Assembly: GCA_905182985.1 (NCBI GenBank)
Contig: CAJJDN010000162.1
Location: 96,509 to 160,508, forward strand
Source: Paramecium sonneborni
Taxonomy: Eukaryota; Ciliophora; Oligohymenophorea; Peniculida; Parameciidae
Length of the DNA stretch: 64,000 bases
Direction: 5' to 3'
Shown here: piece by piece, positions 22,320-35,698 of the stretch
How the letters are laid out: the number at the start of each line of letters is the position of its first letter
How positions within the stretch are numbered: the first letter of the stretch is position 1
Notes under the pieces: model-generated
Databases searched by the model: none
Seen by the model: only the letters and a program-made list of their open reading frames with translations
What the model was told of the DNA's origin: nothing
Program-made: the position numbers and the translations under genes

Positions 22320-25277
22320 ATGAGCCGTCCTTCAGCTTCAACTTCAAGTAGTAGTAGAAGTTCAAGATCTAGATATGGAAAAGAGGTGAAAGAATTATAA
22401 GATGCCTTAAATTAGAACAAAATAGAGTCTAAAAGAGATGCTATAAGAAAAGTACTTTGAATTATAATAGATAGATTATTGATGCAATGACAAGAGGAAA
22501 AGATGTTAGTATGTTATTTCCAGATGTTGCAAAGAATATGGAAACATCAAATTTAGAATTAAAAAAACTAGTATACTTGTACATCATCAATTATGCCAAA
22601 ATCATGCCTGATCTTGCTGTTATGGCTGTTAATAGTTTTAGAAAGGATGCAAGAGATAAGACAAATCCTTTTTTGAGAGCTTTAGCTATCAGAACAATGG
22701 GATGTATAAGAGTAAAATTAATTACAGAATATTTGTTGGATCCATTAAAGGAATCAATAAAAGTAATAAATGTAAATTAAAAATAAGGATGAAGATTCAT
22801 ACGTTAGAAAGACAGCAGCAATTTGTATTTCTAAATTATATGATGTATCACCTGAACTTATAGAAGAATAGGGTTTATTAAAGTTATTAGAGAATTTATT
22901 AAATGATGGTAATGCAATGGTTGTTGCAAATGCAGTTTGTGCATTATTAATTGTATAAGAATCTAAAGGTACAACTATGCTTTAATTAAATCCTTATACA
23001 ATTTAAAAAATATTAACTGCTATGAATGAATGCAATGAATGGGGTGTTATATATTGTTTAGATGCATTAGCAATGTATATACCAGAAGATGGAAAAGAAG
23101 CTGAAGCGTATATATTATTTCTTATCTTTTTTTAGTATTCTAGAAAGAGTTAGTCCTAGATTAAATCACAATAATCCTGGTGTTGTATTATCAGCATGCA
23201 AAATTATGATGAAATTTTTAGATTATCTATAAAATCCAGAAACTATTCGATAAAATGCTCTTAAAATGACTGCACCACTTATTTCATTATTAAGTTTAGG
23301 TAAAGAACCAGAAATATAATATGTCGCATTAAAAAATATTAATTTAATCATTTAAAAAAGACCAATCATTATAGAAAAAGATATTAAAGTATTCTTTTGT
23401 AATTTTAATGATCCAATCTATATCAAATTATAAAAATTAGAAGTATTATCTAAATTAGCTAATAATGATAATATTTAATAGATTTTACATGAATTAAAAG
23501 AATATACTCAAGAAGTAGATGTAGAATTTGTTAGAAAATCAGTTAGAACTATAGGGAGATGTGCAATCAAATTAGAAAAAGCAGCAGAAAAGTGTGTTAC
23601 AGCTTTATGGGAATGTTTAAAAACTAAAGTTAATTATGTTGTTATGGAAAGCATTATTGTTATTAGAGACATATTTAGAAAATATCCAAGAAAATATGAA
23701 ATGATTCTTAAAGATCTTTGTGAGAATCTAAAATCTATTGAAGATCCAGAAGCAAAAGCTTCTATGATTTGGATTATTGGAGAATATGTAGATACTATTG
23801 AAAATGCTGATTCTCTTTTAGGTAATTTTAGTGAAAAGTATTTTTATTATATATTTATAGTTTTAAAGATGAACCTGCAAATGTTTAACATTAAATTTTA
23901 GTAGCTGTTATGAAATTGTTTTTATAAAGACCTAATGATGGAAAAGAATTAATTCATAACTTACTTAAAACTGCTACTATTGAATGTGAAAATCCAGATC
24001 TTAGAGATAGAGCATATATCTATTGGAGAATGTTATCTACTGATCCAGAATTAGCTAAAAAAATTGTTTTTACAGAAAGACCTACCATTTCTGATTCTAG
24101 TTATACAATTGAAAATGAATTACTAGATAAGTTAATTGAAAACATTGGTAATTTAAGTTCTGTCTATACTAAAAAACCTGAAAGCTTTGTTAAAAAATTA
24201 AGAGATGTCTTAAATTCTAAAATTGCTGATAAAATTGATGATGTTTATGATTAAGATTAATTAATGGAAGGAAGACCAGAAGATTATAGTGACTAATAAG
24301 GAGGATCATCTAATATTAATGAAAATAATTATGAAACTTCATCATAAATCTAATCATAAATTTAATAATCTTAAGTATAATAAGTCACTTAAAAAATTGA
24401 TTTATTAGATTTAGATGAAAATTAACCTTAATAATAATAATCATAATAATAATAATAATAACAATAATTACCAACATAATAAATTTAATAACCTAATTAA
24501 TTTTAAAATATTAAAATACCTTTTGCTGAAGTCTTAAATTCAAATACTCCTGGATCCTAAGCATAAATTTAAGGATTATAAATTGAAGCTGCTTTTTAAA
24601 AATATGGAGATAAAATTGTTCTTGATTTAAAATTTACAAATAAAACTTAAGATAAAACATTTTCAGCTTTTGGAATAAAATTTAATAAAAATCCATTCAA
24701 ATTATAACCAGATGCTATTGAAATTTAATGTCAACCAGTATTTCCAGGCTCAACATAAATTGCTTAATCATCAATAAATACAAATGGTCCAGCATTAGAA
24801 GAACCACCATAAATGCCATATAAAATTTAAGTTGCCTTAAAAACCAATTTGGATGTTTTCTATATTTTTATCCCAATGTCCTTAAGCGTTTTATTTGTAT
24901 TCTAATGATTTATACTTTTAGAGTAACACTGCAAGTATTACTTAATAAAAATTTATTGAACTTAGCTAAGCATAAAATATGGCCAGAAAATAAGAAGTTC
25001 TTTAAATTTAAATTGATCCATTAAAAGTATTATATTCAAATCTTAATTTTAGATGAAAGAAAAGTTGGAACGCAATTACTTTTTCTTAATTGGAGTAAGA
25101 AAGGATGAAAGAGGTGTTGAATTATTATCTTATGCTGCTACATTAGTTAATGGAATGCCATTATTGGTAAATGTTATTCATACACCAACTGCAATCAATT
25201 TGCAACTATAAGTTCCTCATCCAACATTAATGCCATTATTATATTAAGCAATTGGATTTATTTTAACATTAAATTGA
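22320..25277 (+). CDS. AP-1/AP-2 beta adaptin
   Basis: Large beta subunit of a clathrin adaptor complex, 935 residues as usual for the family. The trunk is clear: [67 protein letters not shown] and [15 protein letters not shown] Gln-rich hinge written with TAA/TAG codons follows near 24290-24500. The C-terminal ear domains end the protein (SVLF, then [16 protein letters not shown]). An Arg/Ser-rich N-terminus precedes the trunk. Introns: 22452-22474, 22763-22787, 23108-23135, 23838-23860, 24897-24921 and 25027-25052, all 23-28 nt. Whether it serves AP-1, AP-2 or both is not shown by the sequence. Confidence 0.95.
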
Positions 25278-25818
25278 TATATTTCATAAAATCATCAAAT
25301 TTATTTAGATAAATAACTTATACCTAAAAAACTATTTCAAAAAAATAATTTATGTAATTAAATATATGACTTAATTATATTTCTTTAATTCTGAATTAAA
25401 TTGTTTATTTTTATTATTATATAGCATGCTATTTCTAATTGTGATTTTTATTTAATGTTGTAATTTAATAATTAAATTATATAATTCAATCTCATTTATT
25501 TAATTACAAAGTATTTGAAACGTAAAATATGCATCTTTCACTAATTACTATAAAATATAATATTTATATTAGATCTACAATTAAGATAAATAAAAATTTA
25601 ACCATTTACAGTAAAAAAAATTAAGCAAAAACTAGGTTGCTTTTTATAAAACAATGCAATAAAGCATTTTTTGAAATTTATTTAGATTAGAAAATTTTGA
25701 ATTAATGTTAGATTAGATTGTCATAAGCAATAAAATAAGATTGAGTTATCAGTGTAAAATTTGTCTTATGATTAAATAATTAAATTGTGCTTGATTATTT
25801 TCAAACCTATTAAATAAA
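25278..25818. other. Intergenic, AT-rich, no gene seen
   Basis: No open frame with coding-like composition. Long A/T runs only. This is the upstream region of the three-gene membrane-protein array. Confidence 0.5.
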
Positions 25819-28800
25819 ATGGAAATAAAATCTAATTTGGGTGGTAAATCATCTCTAGATTTACATCAATCAACACCAGAGAAACTGTTAAATGAGATTA
25901 AATTAACTTATTTCAAAGTCACACAGTTATTATTAAAGAATGAAGAACCATCATTAATGTTAAGCATTTTAGCCATAATAGTGTAATTTTTTTAGGTAAC
26001 ATACATACTATTTAATCGTCAAATATGGTCAGTTTGGATGACTTTTGAAGTATCAGAATAGCTAAATAAAATTTTTGGGTATTACTATGATGTAAAGAAG
26101 ATATTCAATGTTAGTTCCATATTTTGAAATGGTTTCCTTTATTGGATTAATTTCAATGATGTATACATGCTTAGGTTTAGTGTTATTAGGATTCATACTA
26201 ATAATATTGCTTAATTATAGATTGTAAACAAGCTATTCTTTTTTAGTACAAATGTTGAGGACTTTAATAAAGCTTTTTTTATCAATTTTATACATGCCTA
26301 TAATGGATTTATTTTTTAGTATATTAGCATGTGTAAAAGATGAGAGAGGAAATTCAGTTCATTAATTATTTAATGAGATAAATTGTTGGTAAGGAACACA
26401 TATAATTCATGGTATTGTTTCAATATTTGGAATAATATGTTTTTACTTTTTTTGCATTACATTTTCACTTATATATTATGAACCACGATATATAGCAATA
26501 AATCCATAATCAAAAAAGAATGGAAGACAACTAGCACTATTTCTTACTTATGAACTCATTATGATAATATGTTATACATTTATGGTTGGAAAATAGTATG
26601 ATTATATTTTTATTTTGATAATAGTAATTGGTAGTTTTTTAGTTTTTTGGAAAATGCATGTTGAGAATCCTCATAATAATAAATATGTAGCTAAAGCATG
26701 GTCTATTTTAGCAGCAGTTAATATGTGGGGTGTTATACTATTATGTTTTGCTAAATTCTTAGAAGGTTAATTATTTTTTGGAACTATATATGCATGGTTG
26801 TTTGGATTACCATTTATGATAGCAGCAGTATTTAAGGCAAATAAATTAAATTATGAATTACTATTAACTAATTTAAATAAAGTGAGTGATCCTTTAGAAG
26901 TTTTAAATTTGACTGATTATTTAATCAAATTGTATAAAGCTTAAGATTCAGATTCTTTATTAATGATTGATGGATTTCTTGAAATTCATAGAGCTACATG
27001 TGCTAAAGAAGATTGCTATCTTAAATAAAAAAGATGTCAAAATTAAAGAATTTAAAAAACATTCTTTAAAGATTAAAATTTATCAGAAAGAGATGTTGAT
27101 ATTTTAATGGTTTTAGGATAAATTTATTTTAATTAAATTAAAAGGTTTCCTAATGAAATTTCATTAAGAATAAGATATACTTTGTTTCTCTTTGATTTAA
27201 TGAAATAAAAATAATAAGCCTTAAATGAATTAATTTAAGCAGAATAACAAAGTCCAAGTTTTGATTATGAATTCATTATTTATAGATATAAATAAATTAT
27301 TGAATTTGAAATGAATTTAGCTTAAAATGAAAATTCAAATGGTAATCTTGATATCGCAAGTGAATTAGCATTTTAAAATAATATGAGATAATTTTAAAAT
27401 AAAATAGAAAGAGCAACATTAATGCATATGGACTTTTGGTCATAATTATAAGAAGATTCTCCTGATTTAGGTAAAATGAATGAAATTGGATCCAAAATTA
27501 ATTTAGCTATTCTTTAAGTTGAAGATTTATGGAATAAAATGTAAAAATTAACTTAAAATCTACCTAAAGCTATGAGATTATATGCTAAATTTATTATTGA
27601 AGTACTTCAAGATAAAGATTTTGGAGAAGAATTATTAGAAAAATCAAAAATGCTATAATAATAAAATTAAAAAATAAAGAATTAATAATTAATTTCACTT
27701 TTGAATAGTGATGATTTATGTTTTGAATCAAATCCTATAGCAGTAGTATCTACAGCTCCAGAGAAATTTGCTTAAATTGTAAATTTAAATTAATCATGTT
27801 GCAATCTATTTGGATTTATGAAAACTGAAATGATAAATCGCAAAATAAATATATTTATGCCGAATTTATATGCAAGATTTCATGATGTTTATTTTGATAG
27901 ATTTATGGAGACAAATGATAATAAAAATATTAATAAAGAAAGATTAGTATATATAAAATAGAAATCAAATTATATTGCTCCATGTTTTTTAACTCTAAAG
28001 ATTATTTAATCATTTGATGATAATTTATAAATGGCTGCTTAATTAAGACCTTTGAAGTTATTTAAACCTAATTGTTATTTATTAGTAGATTAAAATGAAG
28101 TAATTGATTCTATATCTGCATCATGTATTCCTTTATTAAATATTGACTATAAAACAGTATCTTAGAGAAAAATAATGCTTGAAAATCTATTTCCAAATTT
28201 TAGTCAATAAAAATCATAATACTTAACTAAAAATGGTGGATTATTATAATATAAACATTAAGAAGAATATAGTACTAATATTATAAAGGATGAAAGAGAT
28301 GAAAGTGATATATAATTTACATGTTATATGACAGAAATCTTAAATGATGTAAATGGAGAAATAGTAGGATACATAATAAGATTAGAATTAATTTGGAATG
28401 AAAAATGTACAACTTAAGAATTAAATGTACATCATAATCATTAAAATAGATTAAGTCTATAATTTAAATTCAATCCTAGATTATCTAACTATTATGGTGA
28501 ATTTGTTGCTGAAATGAATTCTTAAAGAGTTGATTAAACTATAATTTGGGATTAGGGTGATCTTTCATCAATGATTTCATCTAATCAACAAGAAATATAG
28601 AATACAGGAATATAAAAACATTTAATGTAAAGTGAAAATACTGATCAATAGAAAGAGTAAATAAATTATGGAGAAGGAATTGTAACAGTTAGACTTTTTG
28701 AAAATAGAATTTAAGATATTAATGATGTAGATATTATATCAGATGAAGAGAATGAAGAAAAGAATAGTGTATTTGAAAGATATGAAATTAAAGATTCTAG

Positions 28801-30736
28801 TATTTAAGGAAATTAAGATGGAAATGATAATAATAATATATTTAGATCAAGAAAATAATTATCTTAAATAGTTAATAATTATTAAACTCCAATGGTGATA
28901 AGAAAAGTAAATTGGACTGCCAATATCCTTACTATTATTTTGGTTGTTTTATCATTTACTGATTTTTTTATTATCTATGAATAATATTAGGAAATATATA
29001 AAACAATATTATTGGTTAAAAATTAAAATTAAAGAAATGCAGAACTTTAAACTCTTACAACAAGTATTTAAAATTTATTGATGTTAAATATGAATGTTTG
29101 GGAATTAACAACTGAATAAGAATAAAAAACATATGAAGAATTATGGAAGAAAAAACTAAATTAATCGATTAATAATATAGATACATTAAATAAATAATTA
29201 ATGTTAACAGATGTTGATTTAAGTGATGCGATAATTGATATGATGAATAATGATGTAATTAGTATGAAGACTAGTGATGGTACTTCATAAATGTTTGATA
29301 TATCTGAAGCTATTCAATAATTATTGAGTAAATCTTTAATTATTAGAGATAAACATATTTCTAAAATTAGTTTAGATGATATTGATGTAGATTTTGTTTT
29401 ATTTAATTCTTTAAATAGTATAGTATTTTAATTAAGAGCATTTTCAACTTTGTATGCAAATGAATTGAGAATCAAATCAGAAAATAATAGAGATACTTTC
29501 TTACTGATTTTAGGTATATCAGCAGCTGCTTTAGGTATTGGATTAATTATTATGATTATGGCTATTATTTCTGTTTATAAAACATAAGAAGAAATGTTAG
29601 CTATTTTTATAGATCTTCCTGATAAAACTATTAAATATTTATTTAATAGAGCAGAAAATTTTATTTCTAATTTACAAATGGGAGAAGAAGAAGACTTTAT
29701 CTCAGATATTGAAGAAAATGAAAAAGATAATATAAATGAATTGAATAAGTCTCTCAAAACTAAAAGAAAAAGAAAGAAATATAAAAATTCAAATAAAGAA
29801 TAACGTAATTTTATTCTTGGAATTTTAATAATTGTTCTATTTGCTTAAGGATATTTTACATTAAATTATTTATTTAGTAAAACATTTTTGACAGATTTAA
29901 ATTAAATGATTCCTGAAATTAATGCAACTGCTAGAGCTGAAAGTTTTTATAGATTTGTAGATATAAGTGAAAGATCCTTATTTTTGAATCGAAATCTAAC
30001 TATAATGAATAAAGATCCATATGAGATTGTTAAGAGTAATCTTAATGGATTATATACTTTAGATTCTTCTATTCATTAAGAACATGCATTAAATGTGGAA
30101 ATAACCAGTTAAATTTATTAAGATTCATTCAAATAGATTTTCATGGATTAACCATGTACAATAATATCAAATTTTATGAATGAAATAACAGAATAAGAAT
30201 GTTAAGTATTTGCTGATGGAGCAATTTATTAAGGAATGGCAGTTGGGATTGCCAGATATTTTGAGAATCTAAGATATATAATGACAATTTATGATTAATT
30301 TTGGGGGAATCCAAATGTAAATTTTAGTCTTTTAGCAAGAGGATTTGGAAAGTTTAAAAATATAACAAAAGATAATGATATAATAAGAAATAACATTTTA
30401 AATTTAAATAACTTTAATTAAACAAAAGAAGCTCGTGAAATGTAAGATAGTTATAATAGAGGAACATTTCGATTTTTAGTTTAATAAATGATTGAAGGAA
30501 TTAGATTAGATATGGAGAATCATAAAACTTAAATATTAGGATTATTTATAGTTTTTGAGGGATTGATTTTTATGGTTTATTTTTTAATGTGGTTACCTTT
30601 GGTTGCTAAATTTACAAAGGATTTATGGAGAACGAGATAAATGATATTAATGATTCCACTTGGTATAATTTAAAGTATAAAATCTATAAAGACATATATT
30701 AAAATGAATATTTAGATAAATGATGTTGATGTTTGA
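25819..30736 (+). CDS. TmcB-like giant membrane protein, array copy 1
   Basis: 1,631-residue protein of the ciliate family annotated as TmcB/TmcC TPR-repeat proteins. In order: short cytosolic start (MEIKSNLGGKSS); a bundle of about seven or eight membrane segments (about 50-370), with AWSILAAVNMWGVILLCFAK near its end; a TPR-like helical region (about 400-620) containing the block shared with both paralogs (ASELAFQNNMRQFQNKIERA); a PAS-like domain (about 630-760, CCNLFGFMKTEMINRKINIF); a Gln-rich linker; then four further membrane segments near 1030, 1225, 1335 and 1575 with a Lys/Arg tract between the second and third. A single intron, 26079-26100 (22 nt). Function unknown; the architecture suggests a sensor or channel-like membrane protein. 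Confidence 0.85.
27350..27657 (+). repeat. Conversion-like block, copy 1
   Basis: About 308 bp inside array copy 1, almost base-identical to 32295-32602 and 37246-37546. Against copy 2 I see two differences (ATTGGATCC against ATCGGATAC). It encodes the helical segment from ASELAF to LLEKSK. Flanking coding sequence is far more diverged. Confidence 0.85.
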
Positions 30737-30776
30737 TTTCTTATGTATATCAATAATAATCAATTAATTAAATTAA

Positions 30777-33700
30777 ATGGAGGTAAAATCCAATTATGGA
30801 TCCACTAAAAACTCAATAGAGAATGATAATATCTTAGCACGTATACAGACAGAACTTAAACTGATAATTTTCAGAGTTTTCTTCCTCATTTTAAAAGATG
30901 AAGAATAATCAATAGCAATTTAAATCTTTCTGTAAGTCATCTCTTTTTTTTAATATCTCACATTCATTTTTCATCGTCAACTATATACAGTTTGGAAGAA
31001 CTAGAAAGTGTCTTATCAATTATATAAATTCTTTGGATATTTCATGATTACTCCACATTTTGAATAGCTTAATTTTTCTAGCTTTGCTTCAATGATGTAT
31101 GCATTAGTAGGCATCATATTGATATCAATTATGATACTCTTATTAATTGGATATACAAACATAACCAAAATCAATTCTACATATACATGGCCAATTTATT
31201 TCCTTAAATTGATTTTTATCCTATTTACAACTATTCTCTACTTACCAATTATTGATCTTTTTTTCTCTATGCTTAATTGTCATTATGATGATAAAAATTA
31301 ACTCATCAATGTAATATTTAATTCCATATGTTGGTAAGGATCATATATTATACATGCTATTGTTGCTATAATTGGAATCACTCTTTTTATAGTAATCACA
31401 ATGATTTTTAATTTACTTTACTTTGAACCAAAATATAATTATAAAGATCAATTATCTAAAACTTCTGGTAGGGCAAAAGCTTTTAAATTTTTCTATTTCC
31501 TTATTTTAGAAATATCCTTTACATTAATTGATTTCGAATAATTTGATTACATTGCCATCTATATCATTCTAATTGGAGCATATATAACCTTCTATAAATT
31601 ACACATATAATAACCATTTAATCATATCATTATATAAAAAATGTCATCTATCTATGCAGCACTTATGTTATGGAGTGCCTTATTAATGTGTTTTTCTTAT
31701 TATTTAGAAGATACTATCTTTCATGGTACTATTTATGCTTGGTTTGTAGGAATTCCTCTTATTACCTTTGCTGTGTATAAAAAAGAAAAATATCAATATG
31801 ATTTATTATTAATGAATATCAATAAAGCTGAAGATCCTAATCAAATCGTTCTTCTTACTAATTATATATAAAAATTACTCTCAAGATATCAAACTAATTA
31901 ACATTTTCAGATTATGTTAGATGCACTCATTGAAGTACATAAAAATACTTGCTAAAAAGAAGATTGTGTTTTTAGAATTAAAAAACAATTAAATTAAAGA
32001 ATGAAAAAATTAAAGGATGAAAATATCTCTTAAAGAGATTACTAAATTTAATAATTACTTGGAGAAATATATCAAGGATTTATAAGAAGACATCAAAATA
32101 ATGTAAAATTAAGAATTAATTATGCCTTTTATCTACTTGATTTTTTAAAATAAAAATAATAATCATTAAATGAATTTAATTAAATTGAATTTCTATCACC
32201 AAGTTTAGATAATGAATTTATTATTTTTAGATACAAAAAAATTATTGAAGAAGAAATGAATATTATGTAAAATGAATCTATCAATGGTAATTAAGATATC
32301 GCAAGTGAATTAGCATTTTAAAATAATATGAGATAATTTTAAAATAAAATAGAAAGAGCAACATTAATGCATATGGACTTTTGGTCATAATTATAAGAAG
32401 ATTCTCCTGATTTAGGTAAAATGAATGAAATCGGATACAAAATTAATTTAGCTATTCTTTAAGTTGAAGATTTATGGAATAAAATGTAAAAATTAACTTA
32501 AAATCTACCTAAAGCTATGAGATTATATGCTAAATTTATTATTGAAGTACTTCAAGATAAAGATTTTGGAGAAGAATTATTAGAAAAATCAAAAATGCTA
32601 TAAAATCAAAACAATAAAATGAAAAATAAATAAACAATATAAATTTTTAGTAGTGATGATATTAATTTTGAACCATTGCCAACATTATTAGTATAAACAT
32701 CATCAGATAAATTTGCTCAAATTTGTAATTTAAATTTAAGTTTATGTAATTTGTTAGGATATTAAAAGACAGAACTATTAAATAGAAAAATAAATCTATT
32801 AATTCCTCAAATATATGCTAAGTTTCATGATAACTATTTAGAGATGTTCTTACAGAGTAATGATTAATAAAAGATTTCAAAGGAGAGATTAATTTATGTA
32901 AAATTAAAGTCAGGATACATTATGCCTTGTTATTTATATATGAAAGCATTATAATCATATGATGAAAATATTTTAATTGCTGCATAATTTAGAACTTTAC
33001 GTACTTTCAAAACAGGATGTTACTTAATTCTTGATAGTGATGAAGCAATTGAATGTATTTCTTCTTCATGTATATGTAACTTGTTTATAGATTAAAAAAT
33101 GATAAGTCATCGTAAAATCTATTTTCATGAACTTTTTCCAAATTACAATAGAAATGAATATTTAAATAAATCAGGTTGTGTAATTAGTTTAAACTTGCTA
33201 TCAAATATAGTTTAAAATTCAAATTATCTTTAATATTATATTAGTGATTTAGAAGATCAAACTTAGATTTTATTTTAAATTTAAATAACAGAAATTTAAA
33301 ATGAGCATTTAGATTAAGTAATGGGATATGTTATAAAATTAGAGAAAGTGGCTAATGAATATAGTTAAATTTTAAGTCCTGATGTATAATAATAATTGGT
33401 GATACCTAATTCAAGCTTGAGTAATTTTTAATTCAAGTATTTTCCTGCAAAAGGTTTATATCTTGGAGAGAATTAAGATGAAGGTAATTCAGCTAGAGTT
33501 GATTAAACAGTCATTTGGGAATAATCATCTAGATTAAGTGAAGAAACATAAGCTGAGAAGAAGGAAAAAGTTGAAGAGGTAAAAGTTGAAAAAATAAATT
33601 ATGCAGAAGGAATTAGAACTTTAAAATTATTTGATAATAGAATTTAAGACATTGAAGACATTCGAATGAGTTTTACAGAATCAGATGAAGTCTAACATTC

Positions 33701-35675
33701 AAGTGTTTTTTAAAAAAATTAAGATAATCAAGATGATTTTGAGTAAGGGAGGACGAATAATGTATTTAGAAATAGAAAAACTTTAAATTCCACAATAAAT
33801 GATTAATAAAGGCCAAAAGTAATAGTTTATTTAAGCTGGACCATCAATATATTAATGTTAACTGTTTTAACATTATCTTTTACATCCTATTTTTTAGGAC
33901 TCTAATTATTTGAGAATGTTCAAAATTCATTAAATCTTATTAAATATGCCAGTTAAAGAAATCAAGAATGTACTCAAATAGTAATGAATATTCAGAATCT
34001 AGAAATGTTGAGAATTGGAATATGGAATTTGACAGAATCTGAAGCTCTTCAGTATGAAGAAGAATAAAGAATGGAATTGAATAATTCAATTTTTGAATTA
34101 AAAGATGCGAATAAAAAAATTATGTTAAATGATCTTTATATTAATGAGCAAATAGAAGAATTGCATTCAAAAAGTGTTATCAATGTAAGGATTTCCTAAA
34201 ATAATTTTGCTTATTATGATTTAATCGAAGCCACTTAATAAATCATTAGTAAAGCTCTTATAGTTAAAGATAAACCTTTAAATAACTTAACATTAGATGA
34301 TGAAGATGCTACATTTATTACTTATAATTTACATAATGGAGTAATATTTTAATATCGTAATGAGACATCCTAATATTCATTAGGAATTTAAGATATTTCA
34401 GAGAATAATATCAATATATTTTTTATTTTTATGATTGTAGCTGCAAGCTCCTTCTTCATATTATTATTAATCCTTATTATCCTTATTATTTAGATTAATT
34501 AGATATAGGAACAAATACTACAATTATTTATGGATATTCCTGAAAAGACTGTTAAATACTTGTATAACAAAAGTGAAAATTTTATTTCGAATTTATAAGT
34601 AGGAGAAGAAGAGGAAGTATCTTCTGATTTCAGTGAAGAGGAATAAGATGAAATAAAAGAACTTAGCAGAACTCTTAAATCTAAAAGAAAGAAAAAAATC
34701 TTTAAGAACACTAATTAATCTCACAGAACTCAAATTCTAGTTATTACATTTATACTTTTCGCATTTTAAGGATATTTCTTATTAAATTATTTTCTAAACC
34801 AAGTTACTTATAATAACATAAAGTAATAGATACCTGAATTGAATGTAACAGCAAGATGTGGATCTTATTATAGATTGGTAGATAATGGGGAGAGATAATT
34901 ATTTCTGAATAGAGAGGAACCAATTCTTCTAGGAGATGCATATTCAGTGGTAATGAATAATATACAATTGAATTATGATGTTGATTCAGATTTGCATTAG
35001 GAGCATGCAAAGAATTCTGAGATAATGAACTCAGATTATTATAATACATTTTAGTAAATTTTTATGTTAAATCCTTGTGAAAAATTTTTTGAATAAGGAT
35101 TCACAACTGTTGAATATTGTGAAACATTTGCAAATGGATCAATTTAATAAGGAATGGCAGTAGCAATAGCAAGATTTTTTGAGAATGTTAGGTACATAAT
35201 GACAATATATGATATGTTTTATGGACATCCAGAGGTAAATTTTAGTGTAGCAGCAAGGGGTTGGGGAAGATTTCGAAATATAACTTAAAATAGTGATAAT
35301 GTAACTAATTATATATATAATTTGAATAATTTTAAATAGACAAAAGAATCTAGGGTAATGTAGAATGTATTTATAAAAGGTAATTAATTTAATAAATTAA
35401 ATTTAGCTGCTTTTAGATATTTATTGGATGAATTTGTGAAAACTTTGAAATCAGACATAGAAATGACTCAGACATAATTATTGGCAGTATTCATAGTATT
35501 TGAAGTGCTGATATTTTTTGTATATTTCATAGTGTGGTTACCTGGAGAAATAAAAATGACAAGAGACATTTAAAGAACAAAAGGATTGATATTGATGATA
35601 CCATTGAGAGTGATTTAAAAGATTAAAACCATAAAAGAATTCATTAGCTTTTTAGTCCATAGTTAAGATAAGTGA
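30777..35675 (+). CDS. TmcB-like giant membrane protein, array copy 2
   Basis: 1,623 residues with the same plan as copy 1: start MEVKSNYGSTKNS, N-terminal membrane bundle (FTTILYLPIIDLFFSMLNC), TPR-like middle holding the shared block, PAS-like domain (CNLLGYQKTELLNRKINLLI), acidic linker (KKEKVEEVKVEKINYAEG), four C-terminal membrane segments, and the conserved motif MAVAIARFFENVRYIMTIYD near the end. It lacks the first intron of copies 1 and 3; the frame runs straight through KFFGYFMITP. An intron at 35380-35406 (27 nt) is inferred by alignment with copy 3; because 27 is divisible by three, retention would add nine residues without a stop. It starts 40 bp after copy 1. Confidence 0.83.
32295..32602 (+). 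repeat. Conversion-like block, copy 2
   Basis: The same about 308-bp segment as in array copies 1 and 3. Against copy 3 I see one internal difference, a synonymous CAA to TAA glutamine codon change in the GTACTT(C/T)AAG stretch, before divergence at the 3' edge. Confidence 0.85.
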
Positions 35676-35698
35676 GATATAATAATTAATAATAATAA

